In this document: one piece after another, positions 50,752 through 59,037 of the stretch
Layout of the letters: every line of letters begins with the position of its first letter
How positions within the stretch are numbered: position 1 is the stretch's first letter
Source of the DNA: DASZUK01 sp035547695
GTDB taxonomy: Bacteria > Actinomycetota > Acidimicrobiia > Acidimicrobiales > RAAP-2
Direction of reading: 5' to 3'
DNA: 64,000 nt
NCBI GenBank assembly: GCA_035547695.1
Contig: DASZUK010000049.1
Span: forward strand, 1 to 64,000
Notes under the pieces: model-generated
What the model saw: the letters and a program-made list of their open reading frames with translations, nothing else
What the model was told of the DNA's origin: nothing
Database searches by the model: none
Position numbers and translations under genes: made by a program

Positions 50752-52068
50752 ATGACCATCATCACCGACCGGCCGAAGGTCGAGGGCCGCCAGACCCGGT
50801 TCATCCGGGAGGACTGGGACGCCGGCGTCTTCCGGGTCCACCGGGACGCCTTCCGGAGCCAGGAGGTCTTCGACCGCGAGCGGGAGGCCATCTGGGGGCA
50901 CGGCTGGCTGTACCTCGGGCACACCACCGAGCTGCCGCAGCCGGGGGACTACAAGGTCCGCAAGCTGGGCGGCCGTCCCCTCATCTTCATCCGCGACGTC
51001 AACGGGGAGATCCGGGCGTTCTACAACTCGTGCCCCCACCGCGGCACCGCGGTGTGCCGGGAGGAGCAGGGCAACAGCCGGCACCTCCGCTGCTTCTACC
51101 ACGCCTGGACCTTCGACACCGAGGGCAAGCTGGTGTCGCTCCCGTCCCCGGACGCCTACCCGACCGACAGCGGCTTCCGGGAGCGGTTGGGGCTGCGACC
51201 GGTGGGCCGGCTGGAGGTCTACCGGGACTTCGTGTTCGTCTCGTTCGACCCCGAGGCGCCGGCGCTGGCCGACCACCTGGGGCCGGCGGCCGACTTCATC
51301 GACCTGGTCGCCGACCAGTCGCCAGCGGGCATGCGGGTGCTGCCGGGCACCCAGCGGTACACGGCCCGGGCCAACTGGAAGCTGCTGGTGGAGAACGCCA
51401 TGGACGGCTACCACTTCGCCCCCAGCCACATCACCTTCCTCGAGTACCTGAAGCGGACCGGGTTCACCACCTCCGACGAGGGGGGGACCGTCGTCCTCTG
51501 CGGCGACCACCTGGCGTCCACCCAGCCGAACCACGGTGGCCGGATCGGCCTGGCCTGGGAGCCGCGGTTCGGCGAGGCCGAGCGGGTGCGGATCGAGCAG
51601 AACCGGGCCGAGATCTTCGGCCGCCTGGGCGAGGACCGCGGCCGGTTCCTGGCCGACGGCTTCAAGACCCTGCACCTGTTCCCCAACCTGCTGCTGTTCG
51701 ACATCGAGAGCGTGTCGGTCCGCATGCTGGAGCCGGTGGCCCCCGACCTCACCGAGGTGTCCGCCTGGGCGCTGGCCCCGGCCGACGAGCCGCCGGACGC
51801 CAGCGCCCTCCGGCTGAGGACCCTCGTCAGCTTCATCGGCCCCGGCGGCCTGGCCACCCCCGACGACCTGGAGGCCCAGGAGGCCATCCAGCGGGCGGTC
51901 GCCGCCACCGCCGGGGACCGGCGGGAGGGGGTCGACTGGAACGACGTCTCCCGGGGCATGGACGAGGAGCGCAACGGTGGCGTGCTGCGGGCCAACGACG
52001 AGGCCGGCGTCCGCCACTTCTGGCGGCACTGGGACGACGCCGTCTCCGGAGCCGGCGACCGCGGCTGA
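50752..52068 (+). CDS. Rieske aromatic-ring-hydroxylating dioxygenase, alpha subunit (copy 2)
   Basis: A 438-residue paralogue of the 20726 subunit, with long identical stretches through both metal sites. Rieske ligands are C94, H96, C114 and H117; mononuclear iron ligands are H221, H226 and D317 (LLLFDIES). Unlike copy 1 it is followed by an amidase, not a beta subunit. It therefore either works as an alpha-only oxygenase or borrows the beta subunit encoded at 22072. The shared promoter dyad supports joint expression with copy 1. Confidence 0.92.
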   Translation: MTIITDRPKVEGRQTRFIREDWDAGVFRVHRDAFRSQEVFDREREAIWGHGWLYLGHTTELPQPGDYKVRKLGGRPLIFIRDVNGEIRAFYNSCPHRGTAVCREEQGNSRHLRCFYHAWTFDTEGKLVSLPSPDAYPTDSGFRERLGLRPVGRLEVYRDFVFVSFDPEAPALADHLGPAADFIDLVADQSPAGMRVLPGTQRYTARANWKLLVENAMDGYHFAPSHITFLEYLKRTGFTTSDEGGTVVLCGDHLASTQPNHGGRIGLAWEPRFGEAERVRIEQNRAEIFGRLGEDRGRFLADGFKTLHLFPNLLLFDIESVSVRMLEPVAPDLTEVSAWALAPADEPPDASALRLRTLVSFIGPGGLATPDDLEAQEAIQRAVAATAGDRREGVDWNDVSRGMDEERNGGVLRANDEAGVRHFWRHWDDAVSGAGDRG

Positions 52069-52086
52069 GCCGCCTCCCTGTCGGCG

Positions 52087-53568
52087 GTGCTGCCGTTCTG
52101 GCCGGCCCGGCGGATGGTCGCCGCCCTGGCGGCGGGGGAGCTGAGCAGCCGGGAGCTGCTGGCGGCACTGGCCGAGCAGGTCGACCGGCACAACCCGGCG
52201 GTGAACGCCGTCGTCACCCTCGACCTGGACGGGGCCCGGCAGGCCGCCGACCGGGCCGACGCCGACCGGGCCGACGCCGCCCGCTCGCCGGGCCGGCCAC
52301 CGGGGCGGCTGGCCGGGCTGCCGATGACGGTGAAGGACGCCATCGAGACGGCCGGCCTCCGCTCGACCGGCGGGGCGGTGGACCTGGCCCACCACGTCCC
52401 GGCGGCCGACGCCCCGGCGGTGGCCCGGCTGCGGGAGGCCGGGGCCGTGGTGTTCGGCAAGACCAACCTGCCCACCTGGTCGGCCGACGCCCAGACCTCC
52501 AACGACCTGTTCGGGACCACCGTCAACCCCTGGGACGCGGCCCGGACCGCCGGGGGGTCCTCCGGGGGCGCCGCCGTCGCCGTCGCCACCGGGATGACCC
52601 CGCTGGAGCTGGGCACCGACGTGTTCGGGTCCGTCCGCATCCCGGCCGCGTTCTGCGGGGTGTACGGGCTGAAGCCCACCTACGGCCTGGTGCCCCAGCG
52701 GGGCTACCTCCGCGACCGGTCCGGCGGCACCACGGTGGACCTGCCGGTGAACGCCTTCGGGCCGCTGGCCCGGACGGCCGACGACCTGGCCCTGGCCCTG
52801 TCGGTGCTGGCCGGCCGCCGCCTGGCCGACCTCCGCCCGCCACCCGGCCGGTCCCTGGCCGGCCACCGGGTGGCGGTGTGGCTGGACAGCCCCCACTGCC
52901 CGGTCGACGGCGAGGTGGCCGAGGTGCTGCGGGCGGCGGCCGACGACCTGGCCGACGCCGGCGCCCGGGTCACCGAGTGCCGGCCACCGGTGGACCCGGA
53001 GGAGGCGCTGGCCGTGCTGTTCGCCCTGGTCCCGCCCGCCGCCGAGCCGGGGGCCGCCGGCGGGGTCGGCCCTCGGCCATCACGGCCGACCGGGGGATCG
53101 GACGGCGACGCGGCGCTGCCGGCCCGGCGCGCCCGGCTGCAGGCGGCCTGGGAACGGTGGTTCGCCGACGTCGACGTGCTGTTGTGCCCGGTGGCCCCGA
53201 CGGTGGCGTTCCCCCACGACCTCCGGCCGGACCGGTCGGAACGGGTCACCTGGGTGAACGGCCGGCGACGCCCGTACCTGGACGGGGTGGGGTGGACCGG
53301 GGTGGTGGGGGTGGCCCACCTGCCGGCGGTGGCCGCGCCGGTGGGCCCCTCCCGCTCCGGCCTGCCGGTCGGGGTGCAGGTGGTGGCGCCGCCCCTCGGT
53401 GACCTGGTGGCCGTCGGCTTCGCCGGCCTGCTGGCGGAGGTGTGCGGCGGCTTCCGCCCACCCCCCGGCGTCGGCCCGGTCCAGGCACCCCCGGGCTTCG
53501 GCCCGGTCCAGGCACCGCCGGGCGTCACGCCGGCGCCGGCTCCGCCCGGTGGGGAAGGCCGCCGCTGA
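52087..53568 (+). CDS. Amidase-signature family amidohydrolase
   Basis: A 493-residue Ser-cisSer-Lys hydrolase of carboxamides. Catalytic Lys is in MTVKDAIETAG near residue 81, cis-Ser in TAGGSSGGAAVAV near 156 and the nucleophilic Ser in LGTDVFGSVRIPAAF near 180, where the usual GGSIRIP reads FGSVRIP. The last 40 residues repeat PPG-x-GPVQA from a 27-bp unit. It is third in the VOC-Rieske operon, and amide hydrolysis may release ammonia or an amine from the aromatic substrate. Its 3' end overlaps the convergent SDR gene by 44 bases. Confidence 0.9.
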   Translation: MLPFWPARRMVAALAAGELSSRELLAALAEQVDRHNPAVNAVVTLDLDGARQAADRADADRADAARSPGRPPGRLAGLPMTVKDAIETAGLRSTGGAVDLAHHVPAADAPAVARLREAGAVVFGKTNLPTWSADAQTSNDLFGTTVNPWDAARTAGGSSGGAAVAVATGMTPLELGTDVFGSVRIPAAFCGVYGLKPTYGLVPQRGYLRDRSGGTTVDLPVNAFGPLARTADDLALALSVLAGRRLADLRPPPGRSLAGHRVAVWLDSPHCPVDGEVAEVLRAAADDLADAGARVTECRPPVDPEEALAVLFALVPPAAEPGAAGGVGPRPSRPTGGSDGDAALPARRARLQAAWERWFADVDVLLCPVAPTVAFPHDLRPDRSERVTWVNGRRRPYLDGVGWTGVVGVAHLPAVAAPVGPSRSGLPVGVQVVAPPLGDLVAVGFAGLLAEVCGGFRPPPGVGPVQAPPGFGPVQAPPGVTPAPAPPGGEGRR

Positions 53569-54337
53569 CGATGAGGTGGGAGCCGGTGACGTGGGCGGCC
53601 AGGGGGGAGCAGAGGAAGGCGATGGCGTCGGCGATGTCCTGCGGCCCCTCGAACTCACCGAGGAGGAGCCGGCGGCGGTACTGGTCCTTCACGGCCGCCG
53701 GGTCCAGGCCGCGGCGCCGGCCCTCCTGCTGCCACTCCAGCTCCATCATCTCGGTGGCCACGTCGCCGGGGCCGACGGCGTTGACGGTGACGTGGGGGGC
53801 CAGCTCCTGGGCGGCCACCTGGGTGAGGCCGACGACGGCGAACTTGGCGGCGCAGTACGGGCCGAAGAACTTGGTGGTGCAGTTGAGCTGGGCGACGTAC
53901 GAGCCGAGGTTGACGATGCGGCCGAACCGCTGGGCGGTCATGACCGGGGCCACCGCCCGGATCATGAGGAAGGTGCCCTTGGCCATGATGTCGAGGTGGG
54001 CGTCCCAGTCGTCGTCGCTGCACTCGGTGATGGGCCGGTACAGGGAGATGCCGGCGTTGTTGACCAGGAAGTCGATGCGGGACAGCTCGGCCACCGCCCG
54101 GTCCACCACCGACCGGACGTCGGCCGACGAGGCGACGTCGGCGGCCACCGGCACCGCCCGGCCGCCGGCGGCCACGATCTCGTCGGCCGTCCGGCCGGCC
54201 GACGCCTCGTCCCGGTCGTTGACCACCACCGCGCAGCCGTGGCCGGCCAGGGTGCGGGCGGTGGCCCGGCCGATGCCGCGGCCGGCCCCGGTCACCAGGG
54301 CCACCCGGCCGCCGAAGTCGAACGGGCCGGCCGTCAC
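53525..54337 (-). CDS. Short-chain dehydrogenase/reductase (SDR), copy A
   Basis: A 270-residue classical SDR. It has cofactor motif TGAGRGIGRA near residue 16, NNAG in FLVNNAGISLY, catalytic Ser in VNLGSYVAQ and the Y-x3-K pair in GPYCAAKFAVVG. The C-terminal SGGLP region is normal. GTG is used as start. It is divergent from the DeoR gene, whose operator candidate at 54401 lies in the shared 151-bp control region, so it may belong to the DeoR regulon with the second SDR at 57711. Confidence 0.9.
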   Translation of the reverse strand: MTAGPFDFGGRVALVTGAGRGIGRATARTLAGHGCAVVVNDRDEASAGRTADEIVAAGGRAVPVAADVASSADVRSVVDRAVAELSRIDFLVNNAGISLYRPITECSDDDWDAHLDIMAKGTFLMIRAVAPVMTAQRFGRIVNLGSYVAQLNCTTKFFGPYCAAKFAVVGLTQVAAQELAPHVTVNAVGPGDVATEMMELEWQQEGRRRGLDPAAVKDQYRRRLLLGEFEGPQDIADAIAFLCSPLAAHVTGSHLIVSGGLPHRAEPAPA

Positions 54338-54400
54338 CGCCCGGCCCCCGGTCCCCCTCCGACCCCGGATGATGCACGGAACAGCGCAGGTTCAGGTAGG

Positions 54401-54411
54401 TTCATGCAGGA
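54401..54411. promoter_or_regulatory. DeoR operator candidate, left copy
   Basis: TTCATGCAGGA lies in the divergent region before the deoR-family gene. Its exact reverse complement occurs at 55279-55289, immediately after that gene. GTTCAGGTAGG just upstream repeats part of it. Confidence 0.55.
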
Positions 54412-54488
54412 AATGTACCCCGGTCGGCGGCCGACGGTCGGTGCCGGGCGACGGGGCCGGTGCGGGCCGGCCGGACGAGGAGCGGCCG

Positions 54489-55271
54489 ATGATCGGCGAG
54501 AAGCGGCGTCAGGAGATCCACCGGAGGCTGGGCCGGGCCGGGTACGTGGAGGCCCGGCAGCTTGCGGCCGACCTGGGGGTGGACGTGTCCACCATCCGCC
54601 GGGACCTGGACGCCATGGCCCGGTCCGGCCTGGTGCAGCGGACCCACGGCGGCGCCCTGCCGATGGACGGGGGGGCCGACGCGGTGGACCTGCCCTACGC
54701 GGTGAAGTCCCGGGAGCGGCCGGCCGAGAAGGAGGCCATCGCCGCCCACGCCGCCTCGCTGGTGGGAGACGGGGACTCGGTGGTGCTCGACAGCGGGTCC
54801 ACCACCTACGCCCTGGCCCGGGCCATCGCCGGCCGCCGGAACCTGACGGTGGCCACCAACGACCTGCACATCGCCCATTTCCTGGCCACCCGCGGCGGGG
54901 TGCGGCTGCTGGTGACGGGGGGCCAACTGATCGACTCGGTGTTCACCCTGGTGGGCCCCACCACCCTGGCCGGCCTGGCCGGGCTGCACGTGGACTGGGC
55001 GTTCCTGGGGGCCGACGCCGTCGACGTGGACGCGGGGGTCACCAACGTCAACACCGTCGAGGTGCCGGTGAAGCAGGCCATGCTGGCCGCCGCCGCCCGG
55101 GCGGTGCTGCTGGCCGACAGCACCAAGTTCGGCCACCGCGCCCTGGCGGCGGTGACCGGCGTGGCGGCGTTCGAGCAGATCGTCACCGACGGCGGCCTGC
55201 CGGTGGCGGCCCGTGGTGGCTACGGGGACCGGCTGGTCTGCGTGCCGGTGGCGGGCCGCCGCCCCGGGTGA
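54489..55271 (+). CDS. DeoR-family transcriptional repressor
   Basis: DeoR-type repressors usually sense phosphorylated sugars. The 260-residue protein has the N-terminal HTH (RRQEIHRRLGRAGYVEARQ to LGVDVSTIRRDLDAMARSG, residues about 5-45) with the family RTHGGA turn after it. The sugar-phosphate-isomerase-like domain contains VVLDSGSTTYALARAI and LADSTKFGHRALA. GAGGAG precedes the ATG. Matching 11-bp sites in opposite orientation flank the gene. Downstream lie a kinase and dehydrogenases consistent with carbohydrate or polyol catabolism. Confidence 0.92.
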   Translation: MIGEKRRQEIHRRLGRAGYVEARQLAADLGVDVSTIRRDLDAMARSGLVQRTHGGALPMDGGADAVDLPYAVKSRERPAEKEAIAAHAASLVGDGDSVVLDSGSTTYALARAIAGRRNLTVATNDLHIAHFLATRGGVRLLVTGGQLIDSVFTLVGPTTLAGLAGLHVDWAFLGADAVDVDAGVTNVNTVEVPVKQAMLAAAARAVLLADSTKFGHRALAAVTGVAAFEQIVTDGGLPVAARGGYGDRLVCVPVAGRRPG

Positions 55272-55278
55272 TAGACCG

Positions 55279-55289
55279 TCCTGCATGAA
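55279..55289. promoter_or_regulatory. DeoR operator candidate, right copy
   Basis: TCCTGCATGAA is the exact reverse complement of the 54401 site. It overlaps the likely start codon of the BtpA-like gene, so binding would block that operon. Confidence 0.55.
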
Positions 55290-56154
55290 TATGAGCGAAA
55301 ACGTGTACGAACGTGCAGACCGCAACCGGGCGGACGACGCCGCCCACCCCGGCCGCCGGTTCCGGGCCGTCTTCCCCGGAGTGGCCAAGCCGCTGATCGC
55401 CATGGCCCACGTCCCCGCCCTGCCGGGCACCCCGCTCTACGACGACGTCGACGGGATCGCCGGGCTGGTCCGCCACGTCAAGAGGGACGTGGCCGTCCTG
55501 GTGGACGCCGGCTTCGACGCGGTGATGTTCTGCAACGAGAACGACCGGCCGTACACCTTGAAGGCCGACCTGGTGGCCTCGGCGGTGATGGCCCGGGTGG
55601 TCACCGAGTGCATCCCCGACGCCGTTCCGTTCGGGGTCGACTACCTGTGGGACGCCGAGTGCGCCCTCGCCGCCGCCATCGCCACCGACGCCCGGTTCAT
55701 GCGGGAGGTCGTGACCGGGGCCTGGGAGTCCGACATGGGGCTGTGGACCCCCGACGCCGCCGGCCTGCTGCGCCGCCGCCGCCACTTCGGGGCCGAGGGG
55801 CTGGCCGTGCTCATGAACGTCACCCCGGAGTTCGCTTCGTCGGTGGGGCGGCGGTCGCCGGCCGAGGTGGCCAGGACGGTGGCGGTGTCCAGCCTGCCCG
55901 ACGCCATCTTGGTGTCCGGGCCGATGGCCGGGGCCGAGCCCAGCGCGTCCACCGTGGCCGAGGTCCGCAACGCGGTCCCGGCCGACCTGCCGGTGCTGCT
56001 CAACACCGGGGCCAAGGCCGACAACATCGCCGCCTTCCTGGAGGTGGCCGACGGCTGCATCGTCGGCAGCGCCCTGAAGGTGGACGGGTACACCTGGAAC
56101 CCGGTGGACCCGGACCGGGCGGCGGCCTTCGTCCGGGCGGCCCGGGGAGCCTGA
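55285..56154 (+). CDS. BtpA/SgcQ-family TIM-barrel protein
   Basis: The 289-residue protein resembles the BtpA family (photosystem I biogenesis in cyanobacteria; SgcQ in an E. coli sugar operon). The start segment KPLIAMAHVPALPGTPLYDD and AVMFCNENDRPYT are characteristic, and the LPVLLNTGAKADNIAAFL and VGSALKVDG segments form a phosphate-binding-like barrel end. Enzymatic function is unknown. The start is uncertain: ATGs at 55285 and 55291 both lack a ribosome binding site, and the first lies in the operator. Context with kinase and DeoR supports the SgcQ-like sugar role. Confidence 0.8.
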   Translation: MNMSENVYERADRNRADDAAHPGRRFRAVFPGVAKPLIAMAHVPALPGTPLYDDVDGIAGLVRHVKRDVAVLVDAGFDAVMFCNENDRPYTLKADLVASAVMARVVTECIPDAVPFGVDYLWDAECALAAAIATDARFMREVVTGAWESDMGLWTPDAAGLLRRRRHFGAEGLAVLMNVTPEFASSVGRRSPAEVARTVAVSSLPDAILVSGPMAGAEPSASTVAEVRNAVPADLPVLLNTGAKADNIAAFLEVADGCIVGSALKVDGYTWNPVDPDRAAAFVRAARGA

Positions 56155-57714
56155 ATGGGGGGGCTCCTCCTCGGCATCGACCTGGGCACGACCGGGACCA
56201 AGGTCTCCCTGGTCGATGCCGCCACCGGGGTGCTGGCGGCCCGGTCGGGGACCTCCCCGCTCTACTCCGACGGCCCCGGCTGGTCGGAGGCGGACACCGA
56301 CATCTGGTGGGCCCGGGTGTGCGGGCTGGTGCCGGAGGTGCTGGCGGCCGCCGGCGTCGACGCCGCCGCCGTCGGCGGGGTGGCCTGCAGCGGCATGGTG
56401 CCGGCGGTGGTGCCGGTGGACGGCGACGGCCGGGCCCTCCGGCGGGCCATCCTCCAGAACGACGCCCGGGCGGTGGCCGAGATCGGGGAGGTGCAGGCCG
56501 CACTGGACCGGTCCGGGTACGACGTGCTGGCCCGGACCGGGTCGGCGCTGACCCAGCAGTCGGTGGCCCCCACCTGGCGGTGGCTGGCCCGCCACGAGCC
56601 GGAGGTGGCCGCCCGGACGCGGACGATCCTCGGCTCCTACGACTGGCTGGCGGTGGCCCTGGGGGCCGAGCCCCACGTGGAGACCAACTGGGCCCTGGAG
56701 AGCGGGCTGTTCGAGCTGGACGGCCGCCCGGCCGACCCGGTGCTGGCCGCGGCGGGGCTGGACGGGGCCCGGTGCGCCCCGGTGCGCCGGCCGGGGGAGC
56801 CGGTGGGGACGGTCAGCCGGTCCGCCGCCGCCTCCTCCTCGCTGCGGGCCGGCACCCCCATCTACGCCGGCGGCGCCGACCACGTCCTGGCCGCCTACGC
56901 CGCCGGGCTGGCCGAGCCGGGGGACTGGCTGGTCAAGCTGGGCGGCGCCGGGGACATCCTGGTGGTCACCGACCATCCGGCCATCGACCGGCGCTGGTAC
57001 CTCGACGCCCACCCAGCCCCGGGGCGGTGGCTGCCCAACGGCTGCATGGCCACCTCCGGCAGCCTGCTGCGGTGGGCCCAGGAGCTGTTCGGCGGCGAGG
57101 ACCTGGCCGCGCTGGACGCCGAGGCCGCGGCGGCGCCGGCGGCCGGGATCGTCTGCCTCCCCTACTTCTTGGGCGAGAAGTCGCCGCTGCACGACCCCGA
57201 CCTCCGCGGCGCCTTCGTCGGGCTGCACCTCGGCCACGGCCGCGGCCACCTGTTCCGGGCCTGCATGGAGGCGGTGGCCTACGGCTTCCGCGACCACGTC
57301 GACGCCTTCACCGGCCGCGGCCTGGCCCTCGGCCGGGCCCGGGTCAGCAACGGCGGCAGCGGGTCGGCCGTCTGGAAGCAGATCGTGGCCGACGTCCTCT
57401 CCACGGAGCTGTGGCCGGTGGTCGACCACGGCGGCGCCGCCGTCGGGGCGGCGTTCGTGGCCGCCGTCGGCTCCGGGGCGTTCGCCGGCTGGGCCACAGC
57501 CGACCGCCTGGTCCGCCTGGCCACACCCCTCGTCCCCGACCCCGCCAACCGCACCGCCTACGAGGAGGGCTACGCCATGTTCGTGGAGCTGCAGGCCACC
57601 CTGGCCCCGGTGTCCCACCGGCTGGCCGCCCTGGGCCGGTCGCCGGCGGAGGACCGGTCGCCGGGGGAGGACCGGTCGCCAGGGGACCGGTCGCCGGCGG
57701 AGGACCGGTCGTGA
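56155..57714 (+). CDS. FGGY-family carbohydrate kinase (xylulokinase-like)
   Basis: The 519-residue ATP-dependent sugar kinase starts LLLGIDLGTTGTKVSLVD (phosphate-1 motif). The catalytic-base Asp is in YAGGADHVLAAYAAG, the adenosine region is RVSNGGSGSAVWKQIVADV and FGGY-type PYFLGEKSPLHDPDLRGAF is near residue 335. Its ATG immediately follows the BtpA-like stop. The last 25 residues are a tandem RSPAED/RSPGED repeat. Specificity (xylulose, ribulose or another ketose or polyol) cannot be set. Its phosphorylated product would be a sensible DeoR effector. Confidence 0.9.
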   Translation: MGGLLLGIDLGTTGTKVSLVDAATGVLAARSGTSPLYSDGPGWSEADTDIWWARVCGLVPEVLAAAGVDAAAVGGVACSGMVPAVVPVDGDGRALRRAILQNDARAVAEIGEVQAALDRSGYDVLARTGSALTQQSVAPTWRWLARHEPEVAARTRTILGSYDWLAVALGAEPHVETNWALESGLFELDGRPADPVLAAAGLDGARCAPVRRPGEPVGTVSRSAAASSSLRAGTPIYAGGADHVLAAYAAGLAEPGDWLVKLGGAGDILVVTDHPAIDRRWYLDAHPAPGRWLPNGCMATSGSLLRWAQELFGGEDLAALDAEAAAAPAAGIVCLPYFLGEKSPLHDPDLRGAFVGLHLGHGRGHLFRACMEAVAYGFRDHVDAFTGRGLALGRARVSNGGSGSAVWKQIVADVLSTELWPVVDHGGAAVGAAFVAAVGSGAFAGWATADRLVRLATPLVPDPANRTAYEEGYAMFVELQATLAPVSHRLAALGRSPAEDRSPGEDRSPGDRSPAEDRS

Positions 57715-58508
57715 CCCCGCCGACGGCCACCGCGCCGGAGCGGCCCGGCGGGGAGCTGGCCGTGGTGACCGGGGCCGGCTCCGGCATCGGGGCGGCCGTC
57801 TGCGCCGAGCTGGCCCGCCGGGGGATGGTGGTGGTGCCGACCGACCTGGACGAGGCGGCGGCCCGCCGGACGGCCGAGCGCTGCGGGGCCCCCGCCGCCT
57901 ACCGCCTGGACGTGGGCGACCCCGACGGGGTCACCGCTGCGGTGGCCGCCGTGGTGGACCGGCACGGGACGCCGTCGGTGTTCGTCTCCAACGCCGGCAT
58001 CTCCAGGATGCGCCGGTTCCTGGACATCACCCCCGACGAGCTGGACGCCACCTTGCGGGTGAACCTGCGCGGCCTGTTCCTGGCCAGCCAGGCGGCGGCC
58101 CGGGCCATGGTCGCCGGGGGGTCGGGGGGCTGCATCGTCAACGTCGCCTCCATGGCCGGCAAGCAGGGCCGGGTCCCGTTCCTGGCCGACTACGTGGCCT
58201 CCAAGTTCGGGGTGGTCGGCCTCACCCAGGCCATGGCGTTCGAGCTGGCCGAGCACCGGATACGGGTCAACAGCGTCTGCCCCGGGTACGTGGCCACCCC
58301 CATGCAGGACCGGGAGCTCGCCTGGGAGGCCGAGCTCCGCGGCACCTCCGTGGAGGCGGTCCGGGACCTGTACGTCGCCGACACCCCCCTCCGCCGGCTG
58401 GAGACGCCGGAGGACGTGGCCCGGGTGGTGGCCTTCCTGGCCGGCGACGACGCCGCCTTCGTCACCGGCGAGGCCGTCGCCGTCAACGGCGGCGCCTTCA
58501 TGGACTGA
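57711..58508 (+). CDS. Short-chain dehydrogenase/reductase (SDR), copy B
   Basis: A 265-residue classical SDR. It has TGAGSGIGAAVC near residue 18, SNAG in FVSNAGISRM (Asn-Asn-Ala-Gly variant), catalytic Ser in VNVASMAGKQG and Y-x3-K in ADYVASKFGVVG. The end AVNGGAFMD is typical. It overlaps the kinase stop by four bases. Presumably it interconverts a polyol and a ketose upstream of the kinase. It resembles SDR copy A only at the family level. Confidence 0.9.
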   Translation: MTPPTATAPERPGGELAVVTGAGSGIGAAVCAELARRGMVVVPTDLDEAAARRTAERCGAPAAYRLDVGDPDGVTAAVAAVVDRHGTPSVFVSNAGISRMRRFLDITPDELDATLRVNLRGLFLASQAAARAMVAGGSGGCIVNVASMAGKQGRVPFLADYVASKFGVVGLTQAMAFELAEHRIRVNSVCPGYVATPMQDRELAWEAELRGTSVEAVRDLYVADTPLRRLETPEDVARVVAFLAGDDAAFVTGEAVAVNGGAFMD

Positions 58509-58515
58509 GGCGGCC

Positions 58516-58593
58516 GTGGACGACCGGGATGGGGACGAGGGGGGCGATGGGGACGATGGCGGTGGGGACGATGGGGACGATGGGGAGGGACTG
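58516..58593. repeat. GGGGACGATG repeat tract before the DMFase small-subunit gene
   Basis: Degenerate 9-12-bp units (GGGGACGATG, GGCGATG, GGTGGGGACG) fill the gap between the SDR stop and the small-subunit start. The last GGGGAGGGA acts as its ribosome binding site. An in-frame GTG at 58516 would add a 26-residue Asp/Gly tail and is less likely to be the start. Confidence 0.7.
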
Positions 58594-59037
58594 ATGGCGG
58601 CGGTCGCGAGGGACCGGGAGGCGGAGGTGACGGCGGTGCGGCTGGACGAGATCCGGCGCCGGCTGGCCGCGTTGGTGACGCCGGAGCTGGTCGAGGAGCA
58701 CCGCCGGCAGCCGACCGGCAACCACTCCCCGGCCCTGGCCGAGCTGCTGGTCTACTTCCGGCAGGCCCCCACCGCCGGCAAGCTGGCGGCCCTGGCCGTC
58801 GAGCCCGGCCGCCGGTGGCAGGTGGTCCGGCTGTCGGGGGCCCAGGGGGCGCCGCACGACCTCGGCGACCCCGCCCGCTTCGACTCGGTCGCGGCGGTGT
58901 CCCATGAGGTCTTCGTCCGCCGCCTGGCCGAGCTGGCCGAACCGGCCGAACCGGCCGAACCGGGCGAGCTGGCCGAACCGGGCGAGCTGGCCGAACCGGC
59001 CGAGCTGGCCGAACCGGGCCCGGTGCCCGGTGGGTGA
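58594..59037 (+). CDS. Probable N,N-dimethylformamidase small subunit
   Basis: The 147-residue protein lies directly before the large-subunit gene, as the small (about 132-residue) subunit does in characterised DMFase operons. The core HSPALAELLVYFRQAPTAGK and WQVVRLSGAQGAPHDL followed by HEVFVRRLAEL is a compact helical-strand unit consistent with that family as I recall it, but no catalytic motif proves it. The ATG has GGGGAGGGA four bases upstream. The last 30 residues are an EPAEPGELAEP repeat. It overlaps the large-subunit gene by eight bases. Confidence 0.6.
   Translation: MAAVARDREAEVTAVRLDEIRRRLAALVTPELVEEHRRQPTGNHSPALAELLVYFRQAPTAGKLAALAVEPGRRWQVVRLSGAQGAPHDLGDPARFDSVAAVSHEVFVRRLAELAEPAEPAEPGELAEPGELAEPAELAEPGPVPGG

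Noticed and set aside
54417..54488. Longer start for the DeoR gene
   Set aside because: The frame is open upstream, but the family sequence begins at MIGEKRRQEI, which has GAGGAG before it; upstream sequence is the regulatory region.
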